64,000 bases of DNA from Brevundimonas lenta (GTDB taxonomy: Bacteria; Pseudomonadota; Alphaproteobacteria; Caulobacterales; Caulobacteraceae), in the NCBI RefSeq assembly GCF_014196335.1, contig NZ_JACIDM010000002.1, positions 744,001-808,000 on the forward strand, read 5' to 3'. The translations under genes and the position numbers were made by a program. The notes beneath the pieces were generated by a model. It searched no databases. It worked only from the letters and a program-made list of their open reading frames with translations, and had not been told where the DNA came from. Shown here in pieces: positions 1-9,618 of the stretch (the stretch's first letter is position 1; each line of letters starts with the position of its first letter).

Positions 1-1352
1 ACCTCTTCCATCTTCAGCTCGATGTAGCTGTCGATGAAGTCGTCATCCATGACGCCGCCCTTCTTGAGGAAGGCGCGATCCTTGTCGAGGCTCTCGAGGG
101 CCTCGCGCAGCGAGCCGCAGACCTCGGGGATGTTGCCGCGCTCTTCCGGCGGCAGATCGTAGAGGTTCTTGTCGGCGGGCGCGCCCGGATCGATGCGGTT
201 CTCGATGCCGTCGAGGCCGGCCATGAGCAGGGCCACGAAGGTCAGGTAGGGGTTGCCCATCGGATCCGGGAAGCGGGCTTCGATGCGCTTGGCCTTCGGC
301 GAGTTGACCCACGGAATACGGATCGAGGCAGAGCGGTTGCGGGCCGAATAGGCCAGCTTGACCGGCGCTTCGTAGCCCGGGACCAGACGCTTGTAGGAGT
401 TGGTCGTCGAGTTGGCGAAGGCGTTGATGGCCTTGGCGTGCTTGATGATGCCGCCGATGTACCAGAGGCAGAGGTCCGACAGGCCGGCGTATTTGTCGCC
501 GGCGAAGAGCGGCTTGCCGTCGCGCCAGATCGACTGGTGCACGTGCATGCCCGAGCCGTTGTCGCCGAAGGTCGGCTTGGCCATGAAGGTCGCCGACTTG
601 CCGTAGGACGCGGCCACATTGTGGATCACGTACTTATACAGCTGGGTGCGGTCGGCCATGGTCAGCAGGTCGCTGAACTTGAGGCCGAGCTCGTGCTGGG
701 CCGGGGCCACTTCGTGGTGGTGCTTCTCGGGCTGCATGCCGAGGTCGCGCATGACGCCGAGCATCTCGCCGCGCAGGTCCTGGGCGCTGTCGACCGGGTT
801 GACCGGGAAGTAGCCGCCCTTGATCCCCGGGCGGTGACCCATGTTGCCTTCCGAGTACTCGGCGCCCGTGTTGGCCGGCAGCTCGATCGAGTCGTAGGTG
901 TAGCCGGTGTCGTGCGGAGCGGTGCTCCAGCGGACGTCGTCGAAGATGAAGAACTCGGCTTCCGGTCCGAAATAGACCGTGTCGCCCACGCCCGAGGACT
1001 GGACATAGGCCAGGGCCTTCTTGGCCATCGAGCGGCTGTCGCGGTTGTAGGGCTCGCCGGTGTCCGGGTTCAGCACGTCGCAGAACAGGAACATCGTGGT
1101 CTGCTGGTAGAACGGGTCGATCCAGTAGCCGTTGAGGTCCGGCTTCAGGAGCATGTCGGACTCGTTGATGGCCTTCCAGCCGGCGATCGACGAACCGTCG
1201 AACATGGTCCCTTCTTCAAGGAACTCCTCGTCGACCAGGTCGATGTCGAAGGTGACGTGCTGCATCCGACCCTTGGTGTCGGTGAAGCGGAGATCGACGT
1301 ACTGAACGTCTTTCTCCTTAATTTCTTTAAGGATCTTGCTGGCGTCACTCAT
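1..1352 (-). CDS. glnA: glutamine synthetase type I (partial, C-terminus off window)
   Basis: The reading frame runs leftward from an ATG at 1352 and is still open at the window edge. About 450 residues are visible, so only about 20 of the usual 469 are missing. It starts [20 protein letters not shown] and carries the type I hallmarks: the FDGSS segment near residue 50, the metal-binding GPEAEFF stretch, the [11 protein letters not shown] segment, and NRSASIRIP, which binds ATP and glutamate. The enzyme makes glutamine from glutamate, ammonia and ATP in the cytoplasm. It lies 71 bp downstream of glnB on the same strand, the usual alphaproteobacterial arrangement in which PII controls glutamine synthetase. 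The adenylylation tyrosine site lies close to the C-terminus and was not inspected. Confidence 0.97.
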   Translation of the reverse strand, partial: MSDASKILKEIKEKDVQYVDLRFTDTKGRMQHVTFDIDLVDEEFLEEGTMFDGSSIAGWKAINESDMLLKPDLNGYWIDPFYQQTTMFLFCDVLNPDTGEPYNRDSRSMAKKALAYVQSSGVGDTVYFGPEAEFFIFDDVRWSTAPHDTGYTYDSIELPANTGAEYSEGNMGHRPGIKGGYFPVNPVDSAQDLRGEMLGVMRDLGMQPEKHHHEVAPAQHELGLKFSDLLTMADRTQLYKYVIHNVAASYGKSATFMAKPTFGDNGSGMHVHQSIWRDGKPLFAGDKYAGLSDLCLWYIGGIIKHAKAINAFANSTTNSYKRLVPGYEAPVKLAYSARNRSASIRIPWVNSPKAKRIEARFPDPMGNPYLTFVALLMAGLDGIENRIDPGAPADKNLYDLPPEERGNIPEVCGSLREALESLDKDRAFLKKGGVMDDDFIDSYIELKMEE

Positions 1353-1380
1353 TTCGAAGAGTCCGGTTGGAGTGGGGAGG

Positions 1381-1410
1381 AAGTGAAACGGCCGCCCCGA
1401 GGAGCGGCCG
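1381..1410 (-). terminator. stem-loop between glnB and glnA, possible attenuator
   Basis: A 7 bp GC-only stem (1389-1395 with 1404-1410) and an 8 nt loop are followed on the minus strand by TTTCACTT. The T-run is short, so this is more likely a partial terminator or RNA-processing site that sets the glnB to glnA ratio than a full stop. Function is inferred from structure only. Confidence 0.4.
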
Positions 1411-1423
1411 GTGGTTCTGGCGG

Positions 1424-1843
<420 letters not shown>

Positions 1844-1879
1844 TCAGACGCTGTCGCGATCCGTGAACGGACGGGCTGC

Positions 1880-2713
1880 GTGGTGACCGGGGACACCCTC
1901 CCCGACTGGCGGGACAGCCTGCCGTGGCCGGCGGCGGACACCCACAAACACGCGCGCGGACGGCTGGGCGTGGTGTCCGGAAAGGCGACCCAGACCGGCG
2001 CCGCGAGGCTGGCGGCGCGGGGCGGATTGCGCATCGGCGCGGGGCTGGTGCGAATCCTGTGCCCGCCCGATGCGGCGGCGGTGGTCGCGCCGACGATCGA
2101 GGCGATCATGCTGACGCCCTTCGGCTCGGACGAGGCGCTGGCCGAGGCCGCGGCCGAGATGGATGCGGTGGTGATCGGCCCGGCCGCGGGCGTGAACGAA
2201 GTGACCCAGGCCAACATCCGGGCGCTGGCCGGAACCGGCGCGGTGCTGGTGGTGGACGCCGACGGACTGACGGCGTTCGAGGGCTGGCCCGCCGATCTGT
2301 TCGAATTGCTGGACCGCGACGACGTGCTGACCCCGCACGAGGGCGAGTTCAAACGGCTGTTCCCCGGCCTGCTGGACCAGGGCCGCGAGGCCGCCGCCGC
2401 CGAGGCGGCGCGACGGGCGGACGCGGTGATGGTGCTGAAGGGACCGGCGACCGTAATCGCGGCGCCGGACGGACGGCTGGCGATCAACGACAACGGCACG
2501 CCGTGGCTGGCCACGGCCGGGAGCGGCGACGTGCTGGCCGGGATGATCGGCGGGCTGGTCGCCCAGAGGATGGACAGTTTCGACGCGGCCCGGGCGGCGG
2601 TGTGGATGCACGCGGAGGCGGCGCGAGGGTTCGGCCCCGGGCTGATCGCCGAGGACCTGCCCGAGCGGCTGCCGGCGGTGCTGGCGGCGCTGTTTGCACA
2701 GTCGTCTCATTGA
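1880..2713 (+). CDS. nnrD: ADP-dependent NAD(P)H-hydrate dehydratase (single-domain)
   Basis: This 277-residue protein is a ribokinase-fold enzyme that repairs hydrated NADH/NADPH. Visible marks are the N-terminal KHARGRLGVVSGK segment, the VLTPHEGEFKRL motif and the C-terminal nucleotide-binding NGTPWLATAGSGDVLAGMIGG stretch. Many bacteria fuse this domain to the NnrE epimerase; here only the dehydratase domain exists, and no epimerase is encoded next to it. The start is a GTG at 1880 (GTG GTG ACC), so GTG at 1883 is an alternative. It is transcribed divergently from glnB across about 117 bp. Confidence 0.9.
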   Translation: MVTGDTLPDWRDSLPWPAADTHKHARGRLGVVSGKATQTGAARLAARGGLRIGAGLVRILCPPDAAAVVAPTIEAIMLTPFGSDEALAEAAAEMDAVVIGPAAGVNEVTQANIRALAGTGAVLVVDADGLTAFEGWPADLFELLDRDDVLTPHEGEFKRLFPGLLDQGREAAAAEAARRADAVMVLKGPATVIAAPDGRLAINDNGTPWLATAGSGDVLAGMIGGLVAQRMDSFDAARAAVWMHAEAARGFGPGLIAEDLPERLPAVLAALFAQSSH

Positions 2714-2715
2714 TC

Positions 2716-2844
2716 CGCTCATCCCGGCGAAAGCCGGGACCCAGTTCTTTTTGTGAGGCGGGCTCCATGGGATCGGCGGCGGGACTGAAGCGGGGTTCGC
2801 CGTTCTTCCAAACCACTGGGTCCCGGCTTTCGCCGGGATGAGCG
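2716..2844. repeat. REPIN-like element: two inverted 29 bp REP copies
   Basis: A 29 bp arm at 2716-2744 is repeated as a perfect reverse complement at 2816-2844. Each arm contains its own hairpin (CCCGGC-GAAA-GCCGGG). The roughly 70 bp between them is not obviously structured. This is the layout of a REP doublet (REPIN) mobilised in trans by a RAYT transposase, and a RAYT gene lies at 60109-60792. The element sits between nnrD and yaaA and may also act as an mRNA-stabilising or terminating structure. Confidence 0.85.
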
Positions 2845-2921
2845 GCAAGTGGTAGCAACCCGGTTCAATTCGTCATCGAAGCGGCCTATCCCCGGGCGTC
2901 GTTCGCCCCCGGAGCTTCGCC

Positions 2922-3692
2922 TTGCTGATCGTTCTGTCTCCCGCCAAGCGGCTGGATTTCACGGAAGCCGACCCCGCCCTGCCCGCCACGGAGCGGCGGT
3001 TCCATGAGGACACGGGCTCGCTGGCGCGGACGGCGCGGGCGCGGACGGTGGCCGAGCTGCGCCGGCTGATGGGGATTTCGGACGATCTGGCGCGGCTGAA
3101 CCGCGAGCGCTTCCAGGCCTTCGACGCCGAATCGCTGGACGGGGTGCAGGCGGCGTTCGCCTTCGCGGGCGACGTCTATGAGGGGCTGAAGGCGCGCGAA
3201 CTGGATGCGGCGGGACTGGCCTACGCCCAGGATCACCTGCGCATCCTGTCGGGCCTGTACGGCCTGCTGCGGCCGCTGGACCGGATCCAGCCCTACCGCT
3301 TGGAGATGGGCACGCGGCTGAAGACCCGGCGCGGGACCAGCCTGTACGATTTCTGGGGCGACCGGATCTCGAAATGCCTGAACGACGACGCCGAGGGTCA
3401 GGCCGAGCCGACGCTGGTGAACCTGGCCAGCCAGGAATATTTCGGCGCGGTCGACGCCAAGGCGCTGAAGCTGACGGTGATCACGCCGCACTTCTACGAG
3501 GACAAGGCGGGCGACCGGCGGATCATCTCGTTCTTCGCCAAGCGGGCGCGCGGGACGATGGCGCGCTTCGCCATCGACGAGCGCATCGAACGGGCGGAAG
3601 AGCTGAAGCGTTTCGACCGCGACGGCTACCGGTTCGACAAGGCGGCCTCGACCGATACGGACTGGATATTCATCAGATCGGGAAATTCTTGA
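2922..3692 (+). CDS. yaaA: YaaA family peroxide-stress protein
   Basis: This 256-residue protein starts MLIVLSPAKRLDF, the signature N-terminus of the YaaA/UPF0246 family. It retains the YGLLRPLD and QPYRLEMGTRL segments and the C-terminal DGYRF block. In E. coli YaaA lowers free iron during peroxide stress and binds DNA; that role is known from the family, not shown here. The start is a TTG at 2922, supported by a GGAG about 7 nt upstream. It is a single gene between the REPIN and the SDR gene. Confidence 0.93.
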   Translation: MLIVLSPAKRLDFTEADPALPATERRFHEDTGSLARTARARTVAELRRLMGISDDLARLNRERFQAFDAESLDGVQAAFAFAGDVYEGLKARELDAAGLAYAQDHLRILSGLYGLLRPLDRIQPYRLEMGTRLKTRRGTSLYDFWGDRISKCLNDDAEGQAEPTLVNLASQEYFGAVDAKALKLTVITPHFYEDKAGDRRIISFFAKRARGTMARFAIDERIERAEELKRFDRDGYRFDKAASTDTDWIFIRSGNS

Positions 3693-3756
3693 GCGAGACC
3701 GTCGCCTTGGCGTATGGCTAAGGCTAGAGTCGGCGCGAGACCGATCCAAGGACAGG

Positions 3757-4614
3757 GTGGACGACAGCATGTTCCAGTGGCCCCGGCGCGGCGAAGCCGA
3801 AAAGGAAACGGCGCCTTTCCGCGACATCGGCGACCTGAAGGGTCAGGTGGCGGTGATCTCGGGCTCGACCTCGGGCATCGGCCTGGCGATGGCGCGCGCC
3901 ATCGCGGCGCGCGGCGGCGACGTGGTGCTGAACGGCCTGGGCGACCCCTCGGAGATCGAACGCACGCGCGCGGAGCTGGAAGCCAGCTGCGGCGTGCGGG
4001 TGCGCTATCACGCCGCCAATATGCTGCGCGGCGACGAGGTCGCGGACATGGTCGCCTTCGGCAAGCACCAGCTGGGCCGGGTCGACATCCTGATCAACAA
4101 CGCCGGCGTCCAGCACGTCGAGGCGGTCGAGAAATTCCCCGCCGACAAGTGGGAGCAGATCATCGCCATCAACCTGTCGTCGACCTTCTATGCGACGCGG
4201 GCGGCGATCCCGATCATGAAGGCGCAGGGACGCGGGCGGATCATCAACGTCGCCTCGGCCCACGGCCTGGTCGCCAGCCCGTTCAAGTCGGCCTATGTCG
4301 CGGCCAAGCACGGCGTGATCGGCTTCACCAAGACGGTGGCGCTGGAACTGGCGCAGGACAACATCACCTGCAACGCCATCTGCCCCGGCTTCGTCGAGAC
4401 CCCGATCGTCGAGAAGCAGATCGCCGATCAGGCCCGCACGCGCGGCATGTCGAAGGACGCGGTGCTGAAGGACGTGATCCTGGGCTCGCAGCCGACCAAG
4501 CGGTTCGTCACCACCGACGAACTGGTGGGCATGATGCTGTACCTGGTCTCGGACCTGGGCGCCTCGGCCAACGGGGCCAGCTTCTCGATCGACGGCGGCT
4601 GGACGGCGCAATAG
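3757..4614 (+). CDS. bdhA: 3-hydroxybutyrate dehydrogenase (SDR family)
   Basis: This 285-residue short-chain dehydrogenase oxidises D-3-hydroxybutyrate to acetoacetate with NAD, as in PHB or ketone-body use. It has the cofactor motif SGSTSGIG near residue 35, NNAG, the catalytic Ser (NVASAHGL) and the YVAAK Tyr-Lys pair. The segment SAHGLVASPFKSAYVAAKHG is typical of 3-hydroxybutyrate dehydrogenases rather than general SDRs. It carries an N-terminal extension of about 25 residues. The start could be GTG 3757 or ATG 3769. The gene is convergent with the Sua5 gene only 3 bp away. Confidence 0.87.
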   Translation: MDDSMFQWPRRGEAEKETAPFRDIGDLKGQVAVISGSTSGIGLAMARAIAARGGDVVLNGLGDPSEIERTRAELEASCGVRVRYHAANMLRGDEVADMVAFGKHQLGRVDILINNAGVQHVEAVEKFPADKWEQIIAINLSSTFYATRAAIPIMKAQGRGRIINVASAHGLVASPFKSAYVAAKHGVIGFTKTVALELAQDNITCNAICPGFVETPIVEKQIADQARTRGMSKDAVLKDVILGSQPTKRFVTTDELVGMMLYLVSDLGASANGASFSIDGGWTAQ

Positions 4615-4617
4615 CGC

Positions 4618-5595
4618 CTAGCCGACGTATCCCGCAGCGCGTTTCAGACGGTCGTTGATCGCCTCGCCCAGGCCTTTGCTCGGGATCGGCGCGACGGCGA
4701 TGCCGGCGGGCTTTTCGCGGTCGGCCTCGCGGAACAGGCGGAACAGGTTGGCGGCCGCCTCGCGCAGGTCGCCGGTGGGGCTGAGGTTCCAGCGCGGATC
4801 GCCGACGTCCGGGCCGAAGCCGAGCAGGAGCTCGCCGTTGCGGGGTGCGGTGACGTTGACGCGGACCGGCGAGTCCGGGGCGTAGTGCAGGGTCAGACGG
4901 CCCGGCGAACGGTGCCCGTCGCCACCCTGGTCCAGCGGGCCGATCAGATCCTCGATGTCCTCGCGCGTCACCGACCCCGGACGCAACAGGCTGACCTGGC
5001 CGTTGAGGATCGAAACCACCGTGCTCTCGACGCCCACGGCGCAGGGGCCGCCATCGACGGCGTCGGCGGCGGCGAAGCCGGTTTCCTCGACAGCGTCCTC
5101 GAAGGTGGTGGGGCTGGGCCGGCCGGAGCGGTTGGCGGACGGGGCCACCACGGGGCGGCCGAAGGCGGCGATGATGGCGCGGGCGCGGGCGTGGCCCGGA
5201 ACGCGGACGGCGACGCTGTCCAGGCCGGCACGGGCTAGATCGCAGACGCGGTGGCGATCGCGCACCGGCGCAACGATGGTCAGGGGACCGGGCCAGAAGG
5301 CTTCGGCCAGTTCACGGGCGCGGTCGTCGAGCAGGGCGATGGCCTCGGCCTCTGTGGCGTCGGCGACGTGGGCGATGAGCGGATTGAAGCGCGGGCGGCC
5401 CTTGGCCTCGAAGATGGCGGCGACCGCTTTGGCGTCCCCGGCGTCGGCGGCGAGGCCGTAGACGGTCTCGGTCGGGAGGATCAGCAGGCCGCCGCCGGCC
5501 AGCGCCTCGACCGCCTGGGCGTCGGTCGCGCCTAGGTACGTCGCGCCTGAAGCGCGAACCGCACTGTCGCCTGTCGTCCGACCAGCCTGTTCCAA
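4618..5595 (-). CDS. L-threonylcarbamoyladenylate synthase (Sua5 type)
   Basis: The protein (325 residues) makes threonylcarbamoyl-AMP for the t6A37 modification of ANN-decoding tRNAs. The YrdC domain fills the first 210 residues, with PTETVYGLAADA, the KGRPRFNPL nucleotide-binding stretch and PSANRSGRPSPT. The extra C-terminal domain after the linker (HYAPDSPVRV) makes it a Sua5-type rather than a short TsaC-type enzyme. The first available start is a TTG at 5595, which overlaps the 3' end of the yceI gene by 64 bp; no better in-frame start exists, so the start is uncertain. Confidence 0.92.
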   Translation of the reverse strand: MEQAGRTTGDSAVRASGATYLGATDAQAVEALAGGGLLILPTETVYGLAADAGDAKAVAAIFEAKGRPRFNPLIAHVADATEAEAIALLDDRARELAEAFWPGPLTIVAPVRDRHRVCDLARAGLDSVAVRVPGHARARAIIAAFGRPVVAPSANRSGRPSPTTFEDAVEETGFAAADAVDGGPCAVGVESTVVSILNGQVSLLRPGSVTREDIEDLIGPLDQGGDGHRSPGRLTLHYAPDSPVRVNVTAPRNGELLLGFGPDVGDPRWNLSPTGDLREAAANLFRLFREADREKPAGIAVAPIPSKGLGEAINDRLKRAAGYVG

Positions 5596-6089
5596 GGCCC
5601 TGAGGTCCCTATTCCAAAATCCGTGCGATTGACGGTGAACGCACCCGTCAGATGCGCCCTGTCGCCGGTCGCACGCAAGTCTACAGGAAAGCTGACCGCG
5701 TTGGTGCGTCCCTTGATGGTGACGTCGGCGCGCGCGTTGTAGCTGTCGCCGCCCGCCGGTTCGACGGACAAAAGCACGAAGCGGATGGTCGGATAGCGGG
5801 CGGCGTCGAGGAATCCCGGGCCCGTGGCGCGATCGGTGCCTATGGACGGGGACAGTCTCAGGGACGCCGCCTGGACAACGACATTCGCCCGGGTGCGCGA
5901 AAGGGACGCAGGATCGAAGATGATGTCGCCGCTCCAGTCAGAGAACCGGCCGCGCCGCGTCTGACCGAAGGCGCTGACCGACATTTCGATGGAGGAGACG
6001 GATCGGTCGAACGTCCACCGCGACTGGGCCGCGGCAGGCAGGGTGAGAAGCGACGCGCTCCCGCCGAGGAGGACGTCGCGCCGTCTCAC
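5532..6089 (-). CDS. YceI family periplasmic protein
   Basis: This 185-residue exported protein belongs to the YceI family of lipocalin-like barrels that bind isoprenoid lipids such as polyprenols or quinones. It opens with an RRRDVLLGG twin-arginine-like signal ending near AAAQS, followed by WTFDRSVSSIEMSVSAFG. The later VTIKGRTNAVSFPVDL and FTVNRTDFGIG segments are family hallmarks. The GTG start at 6089 overlaps the TGA of the cytochrome b561 gene (GTGA), so the two are translationally coupled. This pairing is common in proteobacteria and suggests a shared quinone-related envelope role. Confidence 0.9.
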   Translation of the reverse strand: MRRRDVLLGGSASLLTLPAAAQSRWTFDRSVSSIEMSVSAFGQTRRGRFSDWSGDIIFDPASLSRTRANVVVQAASLRLSPSIGTDRATGPGFLDAARYPTIRFVLLSVEPAGGDSYNARADVTIKGRTNAVSFPVDLRATGDRAHLTGAFTVNRTDFGIGTSGPWNRLVGRQATVRFALQARRT

Positions 6090-6637
6090 GGGCGCCGCGG
6101 AATGATGGGGAGCATACGGTGCAGGACGTTGTCCCGGTCGACGAACTGGTGCTTCAGCGCCCCGGCCACGTGGAGGAAGATCAGGATGTAGACGACCTTG
6201 GCCCCCAGAGAGTGGACGTCCATCAGGTCGCGGGCCATGTCGCGGCCGCCGCCGATGGGCAGGAGCGGCCACTGCAACAGTCCGAACCACAGAATGTCCC
6301 GTCCCGCGGCCGATGAGGCGGCCCAGCCGACCAGCGGCATGGCCAGCAGCATGACGTAGAAGCCGACGTGGGTGGTCCGCGCGAGGATCTTCGCCCAGGG
6401 CTTTATGTGATCCGGCAGCGGCGGGGCCGGATTGGCCAGCCGCCAGCCGATGCGGGCGAGGGTCAGAACCAGGATCGTCAGGCCCACGGACTTGTGCAGA
6501 TTGACGAACTCGCGGGACGCGGGGCCTTCCGTCGCGTCGTGGGCCATGATCAGCAGGACCTGCCCGATCACCATCGCGGCGATCACCCAGTGCAGGGTCA
6601 GGGAGACAGCGGAATATCGGTTGCGCGGCTCAGCCAT
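6086..6637 (-). CDS. cytochrome b561
   Basis: This 183-residue inner-membrane protein has four hydrophobic segments and the paired histidines expected to ligate two b-type haems (LTLHWVIA, NLHKSVG, TTHVGF, VHSLGAK). It is a quinol-linked electron carrier of the CybB family. The ATG at 6637 has a good GGGAG upstream. It is the first gene of an operon with yceI and is divergent from the acyl-CoA dehydrogenase gene. Confidence 0.93.
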   Translation of the reverse strand: MAEPRNRYSAVSLTLHWVIAAMVIGQVLLIMAHDATEGPASREFVNLHKSVGLTILVLTLARIGWRLANPAPPLPDHIKPWAKILARTTHVGFYVMLLAMPLVGWAASSAAGRDILWFGLLQWPLLPIGGGRDMARDLMDVHSLGAKVVYILIFLHVAGALKHQFVDRDNVLHRMLPIIPRRP

Positions 6638-6760
6638 CGAAAACTCCCGAAGTGTCAAACGCCAACGTGCCTCAGCCGCCAAGGTTCTCCAAGGGTCGCT
6701 TGCATCCCCCTGCGGCAAGGCGGCATGAACGCGGGACGTTCGACAACAAGGCCCTCCCCC

Positions 6761-8545
6761 ATGACCTTCCGCGCTCCCGTCCGCGACCTCGCCTTCACGC
6801 TCCAGGCCGTGGCCGGAATCGATCAGGTGGCGGCGACAGGGGCCTTCCCCGACTACGACGCGGACCTGCTGGGCGCTGTGCTGGAAGCGGCGGCGCAGTT
6901 TTCGGAAGGCGTGCTGGCGCCGCTGAACCGCGTCGGCGACCAGAAGGGTTCGACCTGCGTGAACGGCAATGTGACCCCCGCCCCCGGCTTCTCCGACGCC
7001 TATCGCCAGTTCGCGGCGGGCGGCTGGACCGGCCTGTCGGCCCAGGCCCACTCGGGCGGCCAGCAGCTGCCCAAGGCGCTGGAGCTGGCGGCCTATGAGA
7101 CGGTGCATGCGGCGAACATGGCCTTCGGCCTGTGCCCGATGCTTTCGCTGGCGACGATCGAGGCGCTGGAGACCCACGGCACGGACGCCCAGAAGGAAAC
7201 CTATCTGACCAAGCTGGTGTCCGGCGAATGGACCGGGGCGATGGTGCTGACCGAGCCGCAGGCCGGGTCGGACCTGGGCGCCCTGACGGCGACGGCGGTG
7301 CCGGTCGGCGACGGGACCTACAAGCTGACGGGCCAGAAGATCTTCATCACCTGGGGCGATCACGACGCCACGGACAACATCGTCCACATGGTGCTGGCCC
7401 GCCTGCCCGACGCGCCCGCGGGGCCGAAGGGCATCAGCCTGTTCCTGACGTCGAAATACCTGGTCGGGGCGGACGGGACCCTGGGCGAGCGCAACGCCTT
7501 CCACCCCGTCAGCGTCGAGCACAAGCTGGGCATTCACGGCTCCCCTACCTGCGTCATGGCCTATGAGGGCGCGATCGCCGAACTGGTCGGCCGCCCCAAC
7601 GAGGGGCTGTCGCACATGTTTGTGATGATGAACGCCGCGCGTCTGGCCGTGGGCGTCGAGGGCGTGGGCATCGCCGAACGCGCCTATCAGCACGCGCTGG
7701 CCTATGCGCAGGAGCGCAAGCAGGGCCGCTCGGTCTGGACCGGCCAGTCCAACGCCCCGATCGTCGATCATCCGGACGTGCGCCGCTTGCTGTCGGTGAT
7801 GAAGGCCAAGGTCGCCGCCGCGCGGGCCATCTGCCTGTCGACCGGCGTCGCCGCCGATCTGGCGCAGCACGCTCCGGACGAGGCCGCCCGCAAGCGCTGG
7901 AAGGGCCGCGAGGACCTGTTCACGCCGATCGCCAAGGCCTGGTCGACGGACGTCGGCGTCGAGGTGGCGTCCATGGGCGTGCAGGTGCACGGCGGCATGG
8001 GCTTCATCGAGGAGACCGGCGCTGCCCAGTACTATCGCGACGCCCGCATCGCCCCGATCTACGAGGGCACCAACGGCATCCAGGCGATGGACCTGGTCGG
8101 CCGCAAGCTGTCGCAGGACGGCGGCCAGTCGGCCCGCGACCTGATCGCCGACATGAAGGAGACGCTGGCGAAACTGCCGAAGCTGTACTCCGGCAAGCCG
8201 GTCGAACGCTTCGCCAACGCCGTCGAGGCGGTCGAGGACGCGACCATGTGGCTGCTGGACGCCAAGGCCGACGCCAAACGCGGAGCCGACGTGCTGACAG
8301 CGGCGGACGCCTACCTGAAACTGCTGGGCGACGTGACGGGCGGCTGGATGTTGGCGAAGGCGGCGCTGTGGGCGCGGGCCGAGCTGGACGCCGGCCAGGG
8401 CGATCCCGCCTGGCTGGAAGGCAAGATCACTCTGTACGAGGTCTACGCCGCCAACGTGCTGGGCCACGTGTCGAGCCGGCTGGCCACCATCGGCCAGGGT
8501 GGAGCGCTGCTGGAGCGAATGAGCGTGGACGTGCTGGTCGGCTGA
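6761..8545 (+). CDS. acyl-CoA dehydrogenase (large, about 600-residue type)
   Basis: The 594-residue protein is an FAD-dependent acyl-CoA dehydrogenase of the longer class that includes FadE-like and methylmercaptopropionyl-CoA dehydrogenases. Visible marks are TEPQAGSDLGAL, the KIFITWGDHD flavin segment, and the conserved YRDARIAPIYEGTNGIQ with the catalytic Glu near residue 433. A C-terminal helical extension of about 150 residues follows. The start is placed at ATG 6761, giving MTFRAPVRDLAFTL, because the 131 codons upstream lack family similarity and run antisense into the b561 gene. The acyl substrate cannot be told from sequence. Confidence 0.92.
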   Translation: MTFRAPVRDLAFTLQAVAGIDQVAATGAFPDYDADLLGAVLEAAAQFSEGVLAPLNRVGDQKGSTCVNGNVTPAPGFSDAYRQFAAGGWTGLSAQAHSGGQQLPKALELAAYETVHAANMAFGLCPMLSLATIEALETHGTDAQKETYLTKLVSGEWTGAMVLTEPQAGSDLGALTATAVPVGDGTYKLTGQKIFITWGDHDATDNIVHMVLARLPDAPAGPKGISLFLTSKYLVGADGTLGERNAFHPVSVEHKLGIHGSPTCVMAYEGAIAELVGRPNEGLSHMFVMMNAARLAVGVEGVGIAERAYQHALAYAQERKQGRSVWTGQSNAPIVDHPDVRRLLSVMKAKVAAARAICLSTGVAADLAQHAPDEAARKRWKGREDLFTPIAKAWSTDVGVEVASMGVQVHGGMGFIEETGAAQYYRDARIAPIYEGTNGIQAMDLVGRKLSQDGGQSARDLIADMKETLAKLPKLYSGKPVERFANAVEAVEDATMWLLDAKADAKRGADVLTAADAYLKLLGDVTGGWMLAKAALWARAELDAGQGDPAWLEGKITLYEVYAANVLGHVSSRLATIGQGGALLERMSVDVLVG

Positions 8546-8554
8546 CGAGTTTCT

Positions 8555-8713
8555 CCTCTCCACGCAGTGGGGAGGTGGCGCGGCGCGTCTTCGCGCCGTG
8601 ACGGAGGGGGCGTCGCCGGCGTCAGCCCGTAGCGCTCCAATGACATCTGCCGGAGTCGCCCCCTCCACCACCCTTCGGGCGGTTCCCCTCCCCATCTGTG
8701 ATGGGGAGGTGAG
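8555..8713. repeat. dispersed repeat, modules A then B
   Basis: Module A (8555-8611) begins with an imperfect CCTCTCCAC/GTGGGGAGG hairpin, has a GCGCGGCGC hairpin and ends in GGAGGGGGC. Module B (8658-8713) begins GCCCCCTCCACCACC and ends with a CCTCCCCATC/GATGGGGAGG hairpin. The same two modules occur at 14227-14359 in the opposite order. They fill the space between convergent genes and spawn spurious ORFs. Similar hairpin repeats are common between genes in Caulobacterales. Confidence 0.85.
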
Positions 8714-9541
8714 TTACGGAGACGGAGCGTCGAGCAGGGCGATGGCTTCGCGGATGTATTCGGCGTGGGCGACCACGCCGATGCCGACGGACTGGTCGTT
8801 GACGCGCATCTCCTGAACCAGCACCCCGGCGATGAAGGGGTGATCCGGCTGGGCCGTGCCCGGCAGCTTGCGCGCGGCGGGCGTCCAGAACACCGGGCCG
8901 CCCGAGTTGCCCGGGAAGACCGCGAAATCGAGCAGGAAGGTCGGGAAGGCGCTGATCGGCGTCAGCGGCCATGACGCCACCCGCCCGGCGCGCAGGATCG
9001 GGAAGCCGGCCGTGTTGGCGGCATAGCCGTGCGGATAACCGAGGGTCAGCAGTTCGTCGCCCGGCCCGACCTGCCAGACGTCCAGCGCCTGCGGTTCCGC
9101 CAGCCAGCCCAGCGGGATGGCGGCGCTGGCGAAGGCGGCGGGGGCGAAGACCTCCATCACCGCCACGTCGCGCTCGGGATGCTTCGTCCAGAGCGGATCG
9201 CCATCGTCGGTGCGGATGCGCAGGGGCTCGGGGGCGAAGCGCCAGCCGCCGCCGGTGATCTGGGTCCGCCAGCCGATGCGGGCCTCGGGCGCCGGCATGC
9301 CGTCCAGCACATGGGCGGCGGTGACCATGACGGTGCGGGGACGTCCATCCGGGCGCGGCGCATCGACCAGGAAGGCCGTGCCGACGCGGCGGGTGGCGCC
9401 GTTCACCGGCTGGTCGATCTGCACGGTGGCGTTGATCAGGCCGACGGTCAGGTCCCAGGCGGGACGGGCCTGCACGACCTCGGCGACCGGCGGCGCGGAG
9501 ACGTTCGAGGGCGGGGTCTGCAGGTCGAACATGGCGGGCAT
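8714..9541 (-). CDS. trypsin-like serine protease
   Basis: This 275-residue protein has the chymotrypsin-fold triad: His77 in VTAAHVLD, Asp near 124 in ERDVAVMEV, and Ser near 210 in FPGNSGGPVF. It resembles HtrA-type protease domains but has no PDZ domain and no evident signal peptide, so it may act in the cytoplasm or depend on an unrecognised targeting signal. Starts at ATG 9541 or ATG 9532 are both possible. The stop lies directly against module B of the repeat. The substrate is unknown. Confidence 0.82.
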   Translation of the reverse strand: MPAMFDLQTPPSNVSAPPVAEVVQARPAWDLTVGLINATVQIDQPVNGATRRVGTAFLVDAPRPDGRPRTVMVTAAHVLDGMPAPEARIGWRTQITGGGWRFAPEPLRIRTDDGDPLWTKHPERDVAVMEVFAPAAFASAAIPLGWLAEPQALDVWQVGPGDELLTLGYPHGYAANTAGFPILRAGRVASWPLTPISAFPTFLLDFAVFPGNSGGPVFWTPAARKLPGTAQPDHPFIAGVLVQEMRVNDQSVGIGVVAHAEYIREAIALLDAPSP

Positions 9542-9618
9542 CCGGCCAGCGGCGTTTGTTCATTTGACGGCGAGCGGTCGGCTCGCACAAGGTCCCGCCC
9601 AACAACCAGGGGGCCCAT

